Part shown: piece by piece, positions 1-11,281 of the stretch
How the letters are laid out: each line of letters starts with the position of its first letter
Position numbering within the stretch: the stretch's first letter is position 1
Made by a program: the position numbers and the translations under genes
The notes under the pieces: generated by a model
Seen by the model: only the letters and a program-made list of their open reading frames with translations
Databases searched by the model: none
Told to the model about the DNA's origin: nothing
Source of the DNA: Candida dubliniensis CD36
Lineage: Eukaryota; Ascomycota; Pichiomycetes; Serinales; Debaryomycetaceae
Direction of reading: 5' to 3'
Assembly: GCF_000026945.1 (NCBI RefSeq)
Contig: NC_012860.1
Coordinates: 1,674,001-1,738,000, forward strand
DNA length: 64,000 nt

Positions 1-2330
1 GTTGTTGTTGTTGTTGTTGTTGTTGCTGATTCTTCATTAAATGGATCATGTTCAGTGGTTGTGTTTAATTCTTCTTCTTCTTCTTCAAGTATAGATTTGG
101 AAACTGGTTTACTTTTAATGTTCTTAGCCATGACTAATGATTGAGATCGATTAACACCAATAATTCTACTGACACTTCCAAGTCGATTCATTAAAGGATT
201 TTCCACTTTATTATTAAATGCTGGGAATGGTTTAATGACATTTTGGGCAAGTTTAAAATCTGATTGTAATGTAACTAATTTCAAATATTCATAAGCTCGA
301 GTTTGAATTTCTAAATCAATTGATTGAGTTTCAATTTCAAATAAATCAACAATATCAGGAACAAATGATTCATTAGGAAATTTAACAAGAAATTTTAAAA
401 AAGTGGTAAGCAACATTGCTCTTGTTAATAATGAAACTTTGAAATATGATTCAAATAATAATTGAAATTGAACAATTACATTTAAATCTTCAATATCATT
501 AATTTGATCTCCAAATTCACCCAATACAAAAGCCGCTACTTTGATTAAACTTTCTGATAAAGGTGGGGGTGGTTGTTGAGGTGGTTGTTGATGTTGCTTC
601 TGCAGGGGTGAAGAAACATTACGTTGATCAAATGGTCTTCTTAATAAATTTATCAATAATTTACAAGTCTTTTTCTGTAAAGATTCATTATTGACAACAA
701 TTTGGACAATTCTTTCCCAAACTTCATTACTCATAAATCCAACTCCATTTGAATTACTCCCACCACCAATGGACAACAATTTAAGCATAGTTGTCACATA
801 CCAAGTTGAATCAGTAGCAAATTTTTCTGCCATGACGGCAATTTTAATGGCCAATTCTGATTTTAATAAGAAATCAGCATGAGGGAAATAATCTAAAAGT
901 TTACTAATGATAACATTGTAATTGTCAAAATTACAAATGGTGTATAATAAATCTAATGCCTTACGACGCACGGAAATGTCTTTATCACGTAATAATTTCA
1001 TGATTATATTTAAAGCTCGATCAAAATTATCTTTCAGTGATGATAAATAATTTGAATTTGATCTTGCTGTTAATTTAATCAAGGCATCTAAAGATAAATA
1101 TCTAGTATTGGTTTCATTTGATGTCAATAACATTAACAATGCATTCATGGCTCCACTTATGGCTTCTGGAGATGCTTCTAAAAATACGGCAAGAGAAACG
1201 GCTTGGAAAAGTATTGAACTTTGAGAATTTCTATTGGGTAATCCTTTAATTGGTTGAGATGCATTTTGAATAGATTTGGCAACTACTTGACGCAATTGAT
1301 TGATTGTATTATCATCCAATTTATCAATCGTCAACACTTGTGATCCTTGTTGATCAACAAGTAAAAACAATTGTTCCACAAGTTGTAATAATTTGACAAT
1401 TAACCAAGGAGCTGGTGATTCATAATAAAAATATGGTTCAGGACATTTACCTTCAATAACAATTTGACTTAATTGAAAAGCTATTGAAGGCATAACTGAT
1501 TTGACGTATTGAGGTTGTAGAGTTAAAATAAATTGTAAAAGGGGGATCGATGATATAATTGTAGCATAATCTTTGTCATCAATAAGTTTTAAAAGTCTAG
1601 GGATCCAATTATTATTGGTTATGATGACTTGAGGGTATAATCTTAATAAAGATTTCAAAGCGATACTAGCTTTACTCTTGACAATTGGATTAGATATTGG
1701 AGAAGTGACTGAAGCATAAACCATATCAATTAATTCCAACCATAAATGAGAATTTTCATCTGATTCTTTAATGATTGCACCATTATTGCCATTGCCATCA
1801 GTATTAATATTGAATACGGAAGCAATAAATTGAATAGCTAAACAATTGAATTCTTCATTATTACTTTGTAAATCTCGTACTAGATCAGTATGAATATTTT
1901 CAAGAATATAATTCAAACGTTCTTTACAAGATGTGAATTTCTTATTTCTATTACCACCACCACCACCACTAACATTATTGATTCCTCTTGAGATTGATAT
2001 ATTTTCATTATCTATTAATGTTGCCACGGCAATATAACCAAGTTTTTTCTCTGAAAATATATTGGATTGTAATAATTGAAATGATTCTTTTAAACCAAAA
2101 TCAACTAAATGAGGATTACCAATTAAATAAATATAAATTAATTTACAAACGTATTTCTTCTTTTGATAACCATTTAAATTACTATTATTATTATTATTAA
2201 ATTTAGTTTTAATATTATTAATTTCTAAATTGATTTTTTTATCTTCTTCATCTTGATCTTTAGAATTTCGAAGATCAACAATGAATTGAGTCAATCCTTT
2301 CATTTGACTTTTAGGTTGAGATTTCAGCAT
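1..2330 (-). CDS. APL3: AP-2 adaptor complex alpha subunit, C-terminus beyond window
   Basis: Large subunit of the AP-2 clathrin adaptor, which selects plasma-membrane cargo for endocytosis. The reverse strand stays open from an ATG at 2328-2330 to the window edge (about 776 codons), so the C-terminal part including any appendage domain is missing. The start reads MLKSQPKSQMKGLTQFIVDL, followed by the family hallmarks GYQKKKYVCKL and EKKLGYIAVATLI of the alpha-adaptin HEAT-repeat trunk. ARSNSNYLSSL and DKDISVRRKALDLL fit later trunk repeats. A short Asn run and a GGGGG run are insertions. The last visible residues are acidic and then a Thr run encoded by a TGT/ACA microsatellite at the window start, where the hinge would be. 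It is divergent from ATP7. Gamma (AP-1) or delta (AP-3) adaptin is the alternative, but the MKGL...F..D.RN start is typical of alpha. Confidence 0.88.
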   Translation of the reverse strand, partial: MLKSQPKSQMKGLTQFIVDLRNSKDQDEEDKKINLEINNIKTKFNNNNNSNLNGYQKKKYVCKLIYIYLIGNPHLVDFGLKESFQLLQSNIFSEKKLGYIAVATLIDNENISISRGINNVSGGGGGNRNKKFTSCKERLNYILENIHTDLVRDLQSNNEEFNCLAIQFIASVFNINTDGNGNNGAIIKESDENSHLWLELIDMVYASVTSPISNPIVKSKASIALKSLLRLYPQVIITNNNWIPRLLKLIDDKDYATIISSIPLLQFILTLQPQYVKSVMPSIAFQLSQIVIEGKCPEPYFYYESPAPWLIVKLLQLVEQLFLLVDQQGSQVLTIDKLDDNTINQLRQVVAKSIQNASQPIKGLPNRNSQSSILFQAVSLAVFLEASPEAISGAMNALLMLLTSNETNTRYLSLDALIKLTARSNSNYLSSLKDNFDRALNIIMKLLRDKDISVRRKALDLLYTICNFDNYNVIISKLLDYFPHADFLLKSELAIKIAVMAEKFATDSTWYVTTMLKLLSIGGGSNSNGVGFMSNEVWERIVQIVVNNESLQKKTCKLLINLLRRPFDQRNVSSPLQKQHQQPPQQPPPPLSESLIKVAAFVLGEFGDQINDIEDLNVIVQFQLLFESYFKVSLLTRAMLLTTFLKFLVKFPNESFVPDIVDLFEIETQSIDLEIQTRAYEYLKLVTLQSDFKLAQNVIKPFPAFNNKVENPLMNRLGSVSRIIGVNRSQSLVMAKNIKSKPVSKSILEEEEEELNTTTEHDPFNEESATTTTTTT

Positions 2331-2550
2331 GGTAATAACATATGTAGCAAAAAAAAAAGGGGGGGAGGGAGGGAGGGAAGAAGGGTGGTAGCTAATTATC
2401 TAATAAATATATCTATAGGTGTAAGTAAGGATGTAATTGAATATGAACAAGTGTAGATGAATTAGATCTTTATATTAACGTGGGAATCAAAAACAGTTGA
2501 AATAGTAGTAGAAGGGTAGTTAGTTGAGAAAAATTGACAATCCAATTGAT

Positions 2551-2559
2551 GTCACGTGA
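2551..2559. promoter_or_regulatory. Cbf1-type E-box in the APL3/ATP7 divergent promoter
   Basis: The sequence gtcacgtga is the RTCACGTG core bound by the bHLH factor Cbf1. It sits about 255 bp upstream of the ATP7 start and 220 bp upstream of the APL3 start. CCAAT-type boxes lie close by (2541-2546 forward; 2653-2660 reverse), which would suit HAP-complex control of a respiratory gene such as ATP7. Binding is inferred from the motif only. Confidence 0.45.
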
Positions 2560-2602
2560 AGCAGTTTTGTTGTCGTGTAGATATGGATAAAAAAACAAGA
2601 GC

Positions 2603-2604
<2 letters not shown>

Positions 2605-2635
<31 letters not shown>
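2605..2635. repeat. (TG)n dinucleotide microsatellite
   Basis: An uninterrupted run of about 15 TG units in the promoter region between APL3 and ATP7. Its length is likely to vary among strains. Confidence 0.9.
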
Positions 2636-2639
<4 letters not shown>

Positions 2640-2813
2640 GTTTCAACTTTTTTCATTGGTTGGAAAATTCTTCTCCCAATTTACACTTCTCGGATTTCTT
2701 AACACTCTAAGGCTGTCAGAGTGGAAGGTCAAAAAAAAAAAAAGGAACTCAAATTCTTACAACCAATTGAAGAAGCATATTTGAACTCCCTCCCACACAA
2801 CACACAACACATA

Positions 2814-3338
2814 ATGTCATCAGTTGCTAAACAAGCTGCCAGAAAAGTTGATTTCAACAAACTTGTTAATGGATTAGGATTAACTGGATCTACTGCTGCT
2901 TCATTAACTGCTTTCAAGAAAAGACATGATGATGCCAAAAAAGAATTTATTGATTTATCTAGTCAATCTACTGATATTGATTTCAATCATTATAGATCAG
3001 TTTTAAAAAATTCTAAAGTTGTTGATGAAATTGAAAAAGCTGTTAATGGTTTTAAACCAGTTACTATTGATGTTTCTAAAAATTTGAAAAATATTGAAAT
3101 TTTTGAACTGAAAGCCATTGAAAATGCTAAATTAACTGAAAAATCAGTATTAGAAGAAATTTCTGTTTTACAAAAAACTTTGAAAGAAATTGAAAGTGCT
3201 AGACCATTTGATCAATTAACTGTTGATGATGTTGCTGCTGCTTCTGATTTAGAAGAAAAAGTTACTTATATGGTTAAGAATGGTAAATGGGAAGTTCCTG
3301 GTTATAGAGAAAAATTCGGTGATTTGGCTGCTATGTAA
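2814..3338 (+). CDS. ATP7: Mitochondrial F1F0-ATP synthase subunit d
   Basis: Subunit d of the peripheral stalk of mitochondrial ATP synthase. I start it at the ATG at 2814 (MSSVAKQAARKVDFNKL), giving 174 residues, the usual size. The frame is open further upstream to 2721, but that part begins without an ATG and is rich in Lys from a poly-A run, so it is probably 5' leader. The body (SLTAFKKRHDDAKKEF, then an acidic amphipathic region, then a C-terminus with NGKWEVPGYREKFGDL) matches fungal ATP7. Expression is probably tied to respiration; a Cbf1-type site and CCAAT boxes lie upstream. It converges on the hypothetical gene ending at 3476. Confidence 0.93.
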   Translation: MSSVAKQAARKVDFNKLVNGLGLTGSTAASLTAFKKRHDDAKKEFIDLSSQSTDIDFNHYRSVLKNSKVVDEIEKAVNGFKPVTIDVSKNLKNIEIFELKAIENAKLTEKSVLEEISVLQKTLKEIESARPFDQLTVDDVAAASDLEEKVTYMVKNGKWEVPGYREKFGDLAAM

Positions 3339-3475
3339 TATAGTATTTGTCAAATTTCAATTGAATTGAATTAAACTATGGATAATTATTTGGATATAAA
3401 CCAAAACCAAAACAATCATTTATTTAGCACCATTCAAATAAATAAATAAATAAATAAATATATATTCAAAACTAT

Positions 3476-4414
3476 TTATAAATTTTTTGAAATTACTTGC
3501 CATTTAGGAATTGCAAGGTGTTTCTGTTTATTTTGTTCTGTTTTATCAGTACCAGTAGGACCAGTAGGATTATTTAAAACATGTATTACATTAGCATCAT
3601 TACTAATATGTATAGTTGAAGTGAATTTTGTAATAAATGGAATAGGTAATTTTGTATATCTTTGTAATTCATTATGAGGATTATATAAATATGTCCCTAC
3701 TAATCCACAATCAAATTCAATATCATATGATGTTAAAATCACCAAACAATTATATTTACAATTGATTTTCCTCACTAAAGTTAATAATAAATTATAATAT
3801 CTATTGGTTTTATTAGAATCATAATCTTCATCAACATCACTCCTATTGTTGTTGTTGTTGTTGTTGTGGTGGTGGTGGTGGTGGTGGTGGTATGGGTGTT
3901 TATTATTTTGATCTGTTGGTGGTAGGTCCTTCTCTTGTTGGTTAAATTGATCAAATCCAAGAGATTGATAATTATATTGATCCACTATTTGAAGATCATA
4001 AAAGAATGATGATATATTATGGATCAATATAAAATTAATATGTTTATCCAACACCAGAAGTTTATTGGTACCTGTATTATGAATTGATTTTTCATTACAA
4101 TTATATAAATCTTGTAAGATTTTAATCAATTGAGGGAAATTGTCACAAGAAAGGTTATTTATAAAATTATTTCTTAATAATTCATTATCCATACATGATA
4201 TTACCAATGTGGTGGTGGTGGTGGTGGTGGTGGTGGAATTGGTATTTTGGTTGTTCTGTAATTGTGGAAGAATATATTGTCGGAATGTTTTCTTATTAGG
4301 ATATAAAATCAATCCATAATCATTATTAGATAAATTTAATGTATTTTCAAATAAACTTAATTCAATTTTTGATGATTTAGAAACATGATGATCAAATAAT
4401 TTCGATTGTTTCAT
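3476..4414 (-). CDS. Hypothetical protein, possible RAD51-paralogue (XRCC2/Psy3-like)
   Basis: A 312-residue protein that I do not firmly recognise. Two low-complexity inserts, a Thr run at about residues 62-70 and a His-Asn run at about 175-190, split the sequence. The conserved-looking parts are FILIHNISSFFYDL, which resembles the Walker-B strand of RecA/Rad51 paralogues (hydrophobics followed by a Ser/Phe/Tyr segment), then LVRKINCKYNCLVILTSYD, which fits the next core strand, and a C-terminal WQVISKNL. No clear Walker A is visible. That pattern fits a degenerate RecA-fold subunit of an XRCC2 or Shu-complex type, but this is an inference. It lies 137 bp from the end of ATP7, tail to tail. 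Confidence 0.6.
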   Translation of the reverse strand: MKQSKLFDHHVSKSSKIELSLFENTLNLSNNDYGLILYPNKKTFRQYILPQLQNNQNTNSTTTTTTTTTLVISCMDNELLRNNFINNLSCDNFPQLIKILQDLYNCNEKSIHNTGTNKLLVLDKHINFILIHNISSFFYDLQIVDQYNYQSLGFDQFNQQEKDLPPTDQNNKHPYHHHHHHHHNNNNNNNRSDVDEDYDSNKTNRYYNLLLTLVRKINCKYNCLVILTSYDIEFDCGLVGTYLYNPHNELQRYTKLPIPFITKFTSTIHISNDANVIHVLNNPTGPTGTDKTEQNKQKHLAIPKWQVISKNL

Positions 4415-4682
4415 TAAAGGGTTGGCCTGATGTATTGATGATGATGAAAATGGTTCTGGTTAAGAATCAACACGCGTTGTGGTTGTTGCCCAAAAAAGAA
4501 AAAACACCACACCCGTAACTAAAAAGAGATTTCAATCCTTTTAAACAAACGTCTTCTTCTTCATCATCATATTAATATTCATATCAGAGATTAATCAAAT
4601 ATATTCAATTGAAGAAAATAAGAAACATATATAGGGATAATTACTTTTTTTTTTTTTTTTGTTTTTTTTTAGCTTTTTGTTT

Positions 4683-5936
4683 TTAACATTCAATCAATTC
4701 AACCACATCTAAAGTGACAGGATGACATTGGAAAGCAATTGGTTCATCATATAAATTATAAAAATCTCCTGAAGCACATTGATAAAATTTAGTAGAATCA
4801 CCTAATGCTAATTGTCCTTGTTTTGTTACTGACCAACCTGCAGCATAAATAGCACCATGTTGAGGAGTAGGTCCATCAAATTGAAATTGATGACCAGATA
4901 CAATACAACCAATTCTATCATCAGAATCTCGTAAAATCCCATCATTTAATGTCATTTTTAATGTAGAATTGGTATAACAAGCAACTGAATAAACTGGTGA
5001 AATAAATTCTGTCTCTTCTTCTTCTTCTTGTTCTTGTTCTGATTCTTCTTTCTCGGGGGTTTGTTTTGGTTTATTCCATTTATGATCACCTTTGTTATTA
5101 TCATGTTCATTATCATGTTCATGATCATGTTCATGATCTTTATAACGATGATTATGATGATGATCTTCATGATGATAATCTTTATGTCCATGTTTATTTT
5201 CATAATTATGAGGTTTCTTTTTATGATATTTCTTACCATTATTAGGTCTTGATTCATTATCATTATCTATATCATCATAATAAATTTCTTCAATAGTTTC
5301 AAATTCCTGAGAATTATTTTCTTCAGGTTTCTGTTGTTCTTGTGGGGTTGATTCTACTTCTGCTTCTGCTTCTTCATTGATCAATTGATTTTGATCATTT
5401 TCTAAACCTGGTAATTGAGAATCAGATTCTGCTACTACTACTTGACCAGAATCATCATTTGTTTCTTGTTGTTGAGGGTTCATATCTTGATAATCTCTCT
5501 TGGCGGCAATATTAATATTTTTTTTATCAAAACAATCTTCTTCATCTTCACTACTATAATCATGTTTAGGTTTCATTTTTTGAACTTGACCATCATGAAT
5601 TTGAACAATAATATCTTTAGTTTTAGTTGGTTTAGAATTTGGAGCAGTAGCAGTAGAAGTAGTAATTATTGATGTAACAAAAGTAGTTGTAGTTAAACTT
5701 GGTTTAATTTTAGATACAATTGGTTTTTCATAATCACCATCTTCATTAAGAATATAAGGATTAACAACAATACCAAATGCAAATGGTAAACTATCAAAAT
5801 ATTGATCTGGTGATTTATTTTTACATGAAGGAGGTATTAAAATTGTCCAATCATCACCATTTGCTGGAACATAATACCCGCTGGATTTAATAATATGAGA
5901 AATCAATAATATGGAAATAATCAAATAATTAATCAT
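4683..5936 (-). CDS. PIR32: PIR-family cell wall protein (PIR32-like)
   Basis: Covalently attached beta-1,3-glucan-linked mannoprotein. Residues 1-20 form a signal peptide (hydrophobic from residue 4). One PIR repeat core, VQIHDGQVQ, lies at about 111-119; the Gln in this motif is the known site of the alkali-labile ester bond to glucan. A Kex2-type KR lies at 146-147. The C-terminal domain has the exact family spacing C-X66-C-X16-C-X12-C, plus one extra Cys (IGC). [18 protein letters not shown] is a family signature. Unusual is the middle: a long Gln/Glu/Asp-rich stretch and a His/Asp/Lys-rich block at about 238-285. The symbol rests on a remembered C. albicans gene order beside ATP7 and GRX5; PIR family membership itself is secure. 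Confidence 0.88.
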   Translation of the reverse strand: MINYLIISILLISHIIKSSGYYVPANGDDWTILIPPSCKNKSPDQYFDSLPFAFGIVVNPYILNEDGDYEKPIVSKIKPSLTTTTFVTSIITTSTATAPNSKPTKTKDIIVQIHDGQVQKMKPKHDYSSEDEEDCFDKKNINIAAKRDYQDMNPQQQETNDDSGQVVVAESDSQLPGLENDQNQLINEEAEAEVESTPQEQQKPEENNSQEFETIEEIYYDDIDNDNESRPNNGKKYHKKKPHNYENKHGHKDYHHEDHHHNHRYKDHEHDHEHDNEHDNNKGDHKWNKPKQTPEKEESEQEQEEEEETEFISPVYSVACYTNSTLKMTLNDGILRDSDDRIGCIVSGHQFQFDGPTPQHGAIYAAGWSVTKQGQLALGDSTKFYQCASGDFYNLYDEPIAFQCHPVTLDVVELIEC

Positions 5937-6342
5937 TGATGGATAGGATAAAATAGGATGGATGATACTTATGATTATAATTAATAGAATAATATCTAAT
6001 TAAACTAATTTTGTTAATTTATTACCTAAAAAGAAAAACTGAAAGAAAAGAAAAGAAAAGAAAAGAATTGATTAGTAGTTGAATATTTATATGGATGAGA
6101 TGGAATGATATAATCTTGAGATGCAAAATTAAAAAGCTGCAAAAAAAAAAAAAAAAAAAAAAAAAATTACATACTAAGATTGATTGCAAAAAACACCATT
6201 ATATAAACAATACAATAGATCTTTAAAGCACATAATATATTATCATAACTAAAAATTATAAGATTCGATTTATAAATCAATATAAATAAATATAAATAAA
6301 TAAAGATACAATCTAATATTGAACAACAAACATGAAACATAA

Positions 6343-6373
<31 letters not shown>

Positions 6374-6978
6374 AGAAAGAAAGAAGATACAAAGAAAACA
6401 GAATTTTTTTATTTGATATTCTATTAGTAAAAATAAATATAAGATCTTTATCACTTCTTCATAATAGAAGATATACAGATGTATACATATGAGGTAATAA
6501 GTATTATATCAATCCTATCCAGTTTGCATACACCCATACCATCGTAATCGGAGTAGTTCCATACCATTAAGTCCCAGATACAAATACCTTCTTCAACCCC
6601 TTTGTAGTCTATTATTTATATAGTCCTTTAAATATATATATTTAACTAGAGCAAATACAAACGATTAGCGTTGCTCTAACATCACAATACTAATAACCCC
6701 ATGTTAAAAAGAATATTATACAAAAATGTAGAAACGACATTTATCAACAAATGTCGTGAAAAATCAAATTCTTCTCTCATGGCGACATTTTTTCTTTCTT
6801 TCTTTCTTTCTTCTTCTTTCATTCTTTCTAATTAATTAATAAATGATAAATTTTAATTGGTGCAATTTCATAAAACCTTTCTTCTTCTTCTACTTCTTCT
6901 TTAAACTCATTTACTAACACTATTTATTTATTACTTAATATCAATAACAATACCAGCAACAACAACAACATAAGCCCC
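5937..6978. other. Bidirectional promoter region with long A-runs
   Basis: A 1.04-kb gene-free stretch between the PIR gene (leftward) and GRX5 (rightward). It contains GAAAA repeats near 6040-6065, a 26-A run at 6141-6166, a 27-A run at 6344-6370, and CTTT and CTT tracts near 6790-6900. No RNA gene or conserved ORF was seen. Both flanking promoters must lie here. Confidence 0.7.
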
Positions 6979-7500
6979 ATGTTTAGAAGGTCATTATTAT
7001 CAACAACAAAATTCATTAATAAATCAACAAATTTATTATCCAAAGGAAATTTCCATGGTAATTTCCAACAATATCGATTTATATCAACTGAATTAAAAGA
7101 TGCATTAGATAAAGCAATTATTACATCACCAGTAGTTTTATTTATGAAAGGTACTCCAGAATTTCCTCAATGTGGATTTTCAAAAGCTACAATTCAAATT
7201 TTAGGTCAACAAGGAGTTAATCCCGAAAAATTTGCTGCTTATAATGTATTAGAAGATTCTGAATTACGTGAAGGTATAAAAGAATATAGTTCATGGCCAA
7301 CAATTCCTCAATTATATATTAATGGAGAATTTATTGGTGGTTGTGATATTATTACTACTATGGCACAAAATGGTGAATTAGCAGAATTATTAGAAGAACT
7401 GAATGCATTAATTCCTGAAGAAGAAAATGAGGAATCAATTCAAGAAGATGATTCATCAAATACTGTTCAATCAGCAAATATTAAACCCAATAGAGATTAA
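6979..7500 (+). CDS. GRX5: Mitochondrial monothiol glutaredoxin
   Basis: A 173-residue monothiol glutaredoxin of the mitochondrial iron-sulfur cluster assembly pathway; the family hands on [2Fe-2S] clusters with glutathione. Residues 1-35 are basic, Ser/Asn-rich and lack acidic residues, as expected of a mitochondrial presequence. The active site is CGFS at 65-68, inside [32 protein letters not shown] is the family's cis-Pro and glutathione-binding segment. The acidic tail after [10 protein letters not shown] is longer than usual. One CTG codon in that segment falls where S. cerevisiae has Ala, so Ser reading is tolerable. It starts about 1 kb from the divergent PIR gene. Confidence 0.95.
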   Translation: MFRRSLLSTTKFINKSTNLLSKGNFHGNFQQYRFISTELKDALDKAIITSPVVLFMKGTPEFPQCGFSKATIQILGQQGVNPEKFAAYNVLEDSELREGIKEYSSWPTIPQLYINGEFIGGCDIITTMAQNGELAELLEELNALIPEEENEESIQEDDSSNTVQSANIKPNRD

Positions 7501-8418
7501 TTAGTGTGTGTGTGTATGTGTATGTGTGTGTGTGTGGTTGGTTGGTAAGTCGATTGAAGTAATCAACAGATTAACTTTGTATAGAATGAATAATAATAAT
7601 AATTAAAAAAAAAAAAAAACAAAAGACTCATGAAAAAGATAGAATATGATTTAAATTGGTGTATTAATAAGATGAAGAATAATATAATACTAATCTTATA
7701 TTTATAAATCAAACCAATATATTAATTATAAAATTTGATTTCATATGTGAGTATAGAAATAAAGATATTTAAAGAAAGGGAAAATGGTAGTATATTCTTT
7801 TTATGATAGTGGAATGGAATGGAGTAGAATGGAATGGGACTCTTCTTCTCTTGATATTACTTAAGCTACAATAAGATTAAATGGTTTGATATTTTGATAT
7901 TTTGATATTTTGAATATTATTATTATTATCATTAACATTTATTCTTACCAATGATGTGAAAATACGGAAATACTTTCTTTTGGTTTATAAATTAGGTTAT
8001 TTGAAATAAGAAGAAACATATCAATAATCTAAACAATTATACAACATATACATATATATATATAAAACAATGATTGAAAACTAAAAAATGACAAATATAT
8101 TATTAATTAATACTAGTAGAATAATAAAACCTAACTGAAACTGAAACTGAAACTGAAACTGGAACTGAATAAAAATCATAAATAATATATTATAACCAGA
8201 CCTAATAATAATAATAATAATAATAATAACAACTGACGAAATATAAGTATAGATTTAGGAAATGCAAATATATTGAACAACTTGAAATAATAAATGAATA
8301 AATGAATGAATAAATGAATGAATGAATGAATTAAGATAATTTATAACTTAATGAATATGACAAATGATAAATGATAAATTATTACCTGTCGGTATGTATG
8401 TATGTATGTTTGTTTAAT
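7501..8418. other. Convergent intergenic region
   Basis: About 0.9 kb between the 3' ends of GRX5 and the kinase gene. It starts with a GT-rich tract just after the GRX5 stop (7504-7540). Further on are GAAACT hexamers (8137-8162), an AAT tract (8206-8228) and AATG-type tetramers (8290-8330). No gene is visible; it presumably carries the two transcription ends. Confidence 0.7.
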
Positions 8419-8818
8419 TTAAATTATGGTAGCAGTAGCATTAGTATTTATAATTGTAGTTGTAGCATCACTAATACTTGATGAATTAATTGGACTTATA
8501 GTAATAATATTGTTGGCATTGTTGGTATTTTTGGTATTGTTGGTATTTTTGGTATTGTTGGTATTGTTATTTTTACTACTTGTATTGCTTGTAGATGAAT
8601 TAATTGGAGTAATTATATTATTACTATTTTTACGACGAGTTAATAAATTTGAATTAGTTAAATTTAAAGTGAATTTAAAATCACCATTTAAACCGGAAAT
8701 TATTGATGATGAACGAGTTTCATAATTAGAAGTAATATTAGTATTATTATTATTATGATCATGATCATCAATTTCATTAATAGTATTACTATGATTATTA
8801 TTATTTGTCGTAGTGGTG

Positions 8819-8854
<36 letters not shown>

Positions 8855-10387
8855 GTAATAGTAGTAGTAGGAATATTCAGAAGTATTGATGAATTAGTAG
8901 AAGTAATAGTTGTATCATCACTATCATTATCACTAATTGAATTATTATTATTTTTATTATTGATTTGATTTAAATTTTGAGATGATAATTTAAATTCATG
9001 GAATTTATTATTCAATTCATAAACCTTTTCTATTTCGTCTTCTTTATCGTCTTCTTCATTATCATTATTATCATGTTGTTGTTGTTGTTGATGAGAATTA
9101 ATTTTATTTAAATTGAAAACATCTTTAAAACTAATTAATTTAGGATATGGAGTTTTAATATAATCATGTTGATTTTTCCTAATTTTAAAAGGTAAACTTT
9201 TCATAATTTTCAAATGTTCATCAGATTCATCAGATTCATCAAATTCATCAAATTCATTACTTTCATCACTACTGTCATCATCATCATCATCTTCTTCTTC
9301 TTCTTCTTCATTATCTTCATCATCTTCATCATCTAATTCAGCAATATCTTCAATAAAATAACTTAATGGTTCTTCTTCATTAGCAAAATAAATTTCATCA
9401 TCATCATCATCATTATGATTATGATTATGATTATCATTATCATTATGATGAGAAGAATTTTTTTCTTTTTTATTTGATTTTTTGGTTATCATTGCTGGAT
9501 TATCAAATACTTTTTTAATGGCCATTGCTCTAGGAGATTTACTTAATTCTTGTTGAGTTATTGTTGATGATAAAAATGATGAAAAATTATCTTTTTCTTG
9601 TTTGGAATTATTGATATTTTCATTTCTATATTCATGAATATTTTCAAAAATAGTTTGTTTAATAATATTACTCCTACTCCTACTCCTACTCATAGGGTGA
9701 TGATTTGGGAAATAATTTGATGATTCTTGTTTTTGATTTTGATTTTGATTTTGATTTTGTTTATTTTCATTATTCATATGATTTAAAATCCAAGGATGAT
9801 TCCAAATTTCATTAATAGTAATTCTTTTATTAGGATCAATATGTAACATTTTTGTAATTAAATCTTTTGCATCATTAGTTATTTCATCCCACCAAGGTTT
9901 TAAAAATTCAAATTTCCCATTAATAACATTATTAGTTAATATTTCAATATCATCATTATAAAATGGAGGAAATCCACATAATAATGTATATAATACACAT
10001 CCTAATGACCAAATATCTACTGATTTAGAATAATTATTAGTATTAAATTTAGTTTTAGATTTAGATTTAGATTTAGAATTAGTTTTAGTTTTAGTTTCAG
10101 TTTTCAATGAAGTAGGTTTAAAAATTTGATGATAAATCAGGGATGAATTAGTAGTAGTATTAGTAGTAGTATTAGTAGTAATGTTACTACATTGAAAAAC
10201 TTCAGGAGCAGTATAACCAGTTGTACCACAAGGAGTTTGAGCAATATTATTATCATTTAATTGTTTAGCTAATCCAAAATCAGCCAATTTTATTATTCCA
10301 ATAGTTCCACCACCTATACCATATTTAAATTCACCTTCATCAATTTTTTCATTAATATCATCAGATTTTCGTAAATATTTCCTTGGA

Positions 10388-10421
<34 letters not shown>

Positions 10422-11073
10422 CATCATCATCATCATCATTTGTAGTAATACTAGTTGGTCTTTCAAAAAAAGGGATTTTATTAAATAATAAATTTTCTGG
10501 TTTTAAATCTCGATGAACAATATTTAAATTATTATGTAAATATTCTAATGCTTGTAAAATTTGTTTAAAAATATGATAAGATAAAGGTTCAGATAAATAT
10601 GTATATTGTAATATTTGATCAAAAATTTCTCCCCCATTACAATATTCTAATATTAAAAAAGTTTGATTAATACCATCAATAACACCAAATAATTCAATTA
10701 TATTAGGATGATGATGATAATTAATTTGTTTTAAAATATTAATTTCATTAATTATATTTTTCAATTGTTTATTATTAAGATTAATTTTATCAATAATTTT
10801 AATAGCAACAATCATATTATTTTTCGATGATAAATCAATAGCTTTATAAACTGATGAAAATGCCCCTTCACCAAGTAATTCAATAAGTTTAAAATTTGAT
10901 GGTAATTCAGGATATAAATCATTTAATTCTGAATCAATAGTAAATAAACTTGATGAAGTGGATAGTCTATTATATTTATTATAATCATGATTGATCGATG
11001 TGGCAGTAGTATCTATTGAAGTTCTATTACTGGTAGGATCAAAAGTAGTACTAGTAGTTGATGAAATACTCAT
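8419..11073 (-). CDS. RCK2: RCK2-type CaMK-family serine/threonine protein kinase
   Basis: 884-residue kinase of the fungal Rck1/Rck2 group, which acts downstream of the Hog1 stress MAP kinase in yeast. The domain spans about residues 61-432: Gly loop GEGAFSS at 68-74, catalytic Lys in VAIKII at about 92, HRDLKPENLL near 187, ADFGLA near 265, and TPCGTTGYTAPEV as activation and P+1 loop. An insert between the HRD and DFG motifs contains YLRKSDDINEKIDEGEF, which is characteristic of Rck kinases, and GGGTIGIIKLADFG follows. The C-terminal 450 residues are Asn, Asp, Glu, Ser and Thr repeats, much longer than in S. cerevisiae Rck2. A further Asn/Thr/Lys-rich insert precedes YSKSVDIWSLGCVL. It is divergent from URB1 across a 3.2-kb gap. 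Confidence 0.85.
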
Positions 11074-11247
11074 TATGAAGAATAAGGGAGGAAAGAAAGA
11101 AAGAAAGAAGGAAAGTTAATGTAAATGTAAATGTAAATGTAAATGTAAATGGAAGGGAATATATAATGGTTGAAGTTAATATGAAAAAGGATATTTTTAT
11201 ATCATTAGTATGAAATGGAAATGATATAAATATATAAGCTGTTAAGC

Positions 11248-11281
<34 letters not shown>

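Noticed and set aside
5061..5672. Plus-strand frames rich in Met/Ile/Phe opposite the PIR gene
   Set aside because: Antisense shadows of His/Asp-rich and Gln/Glu-rich codons.
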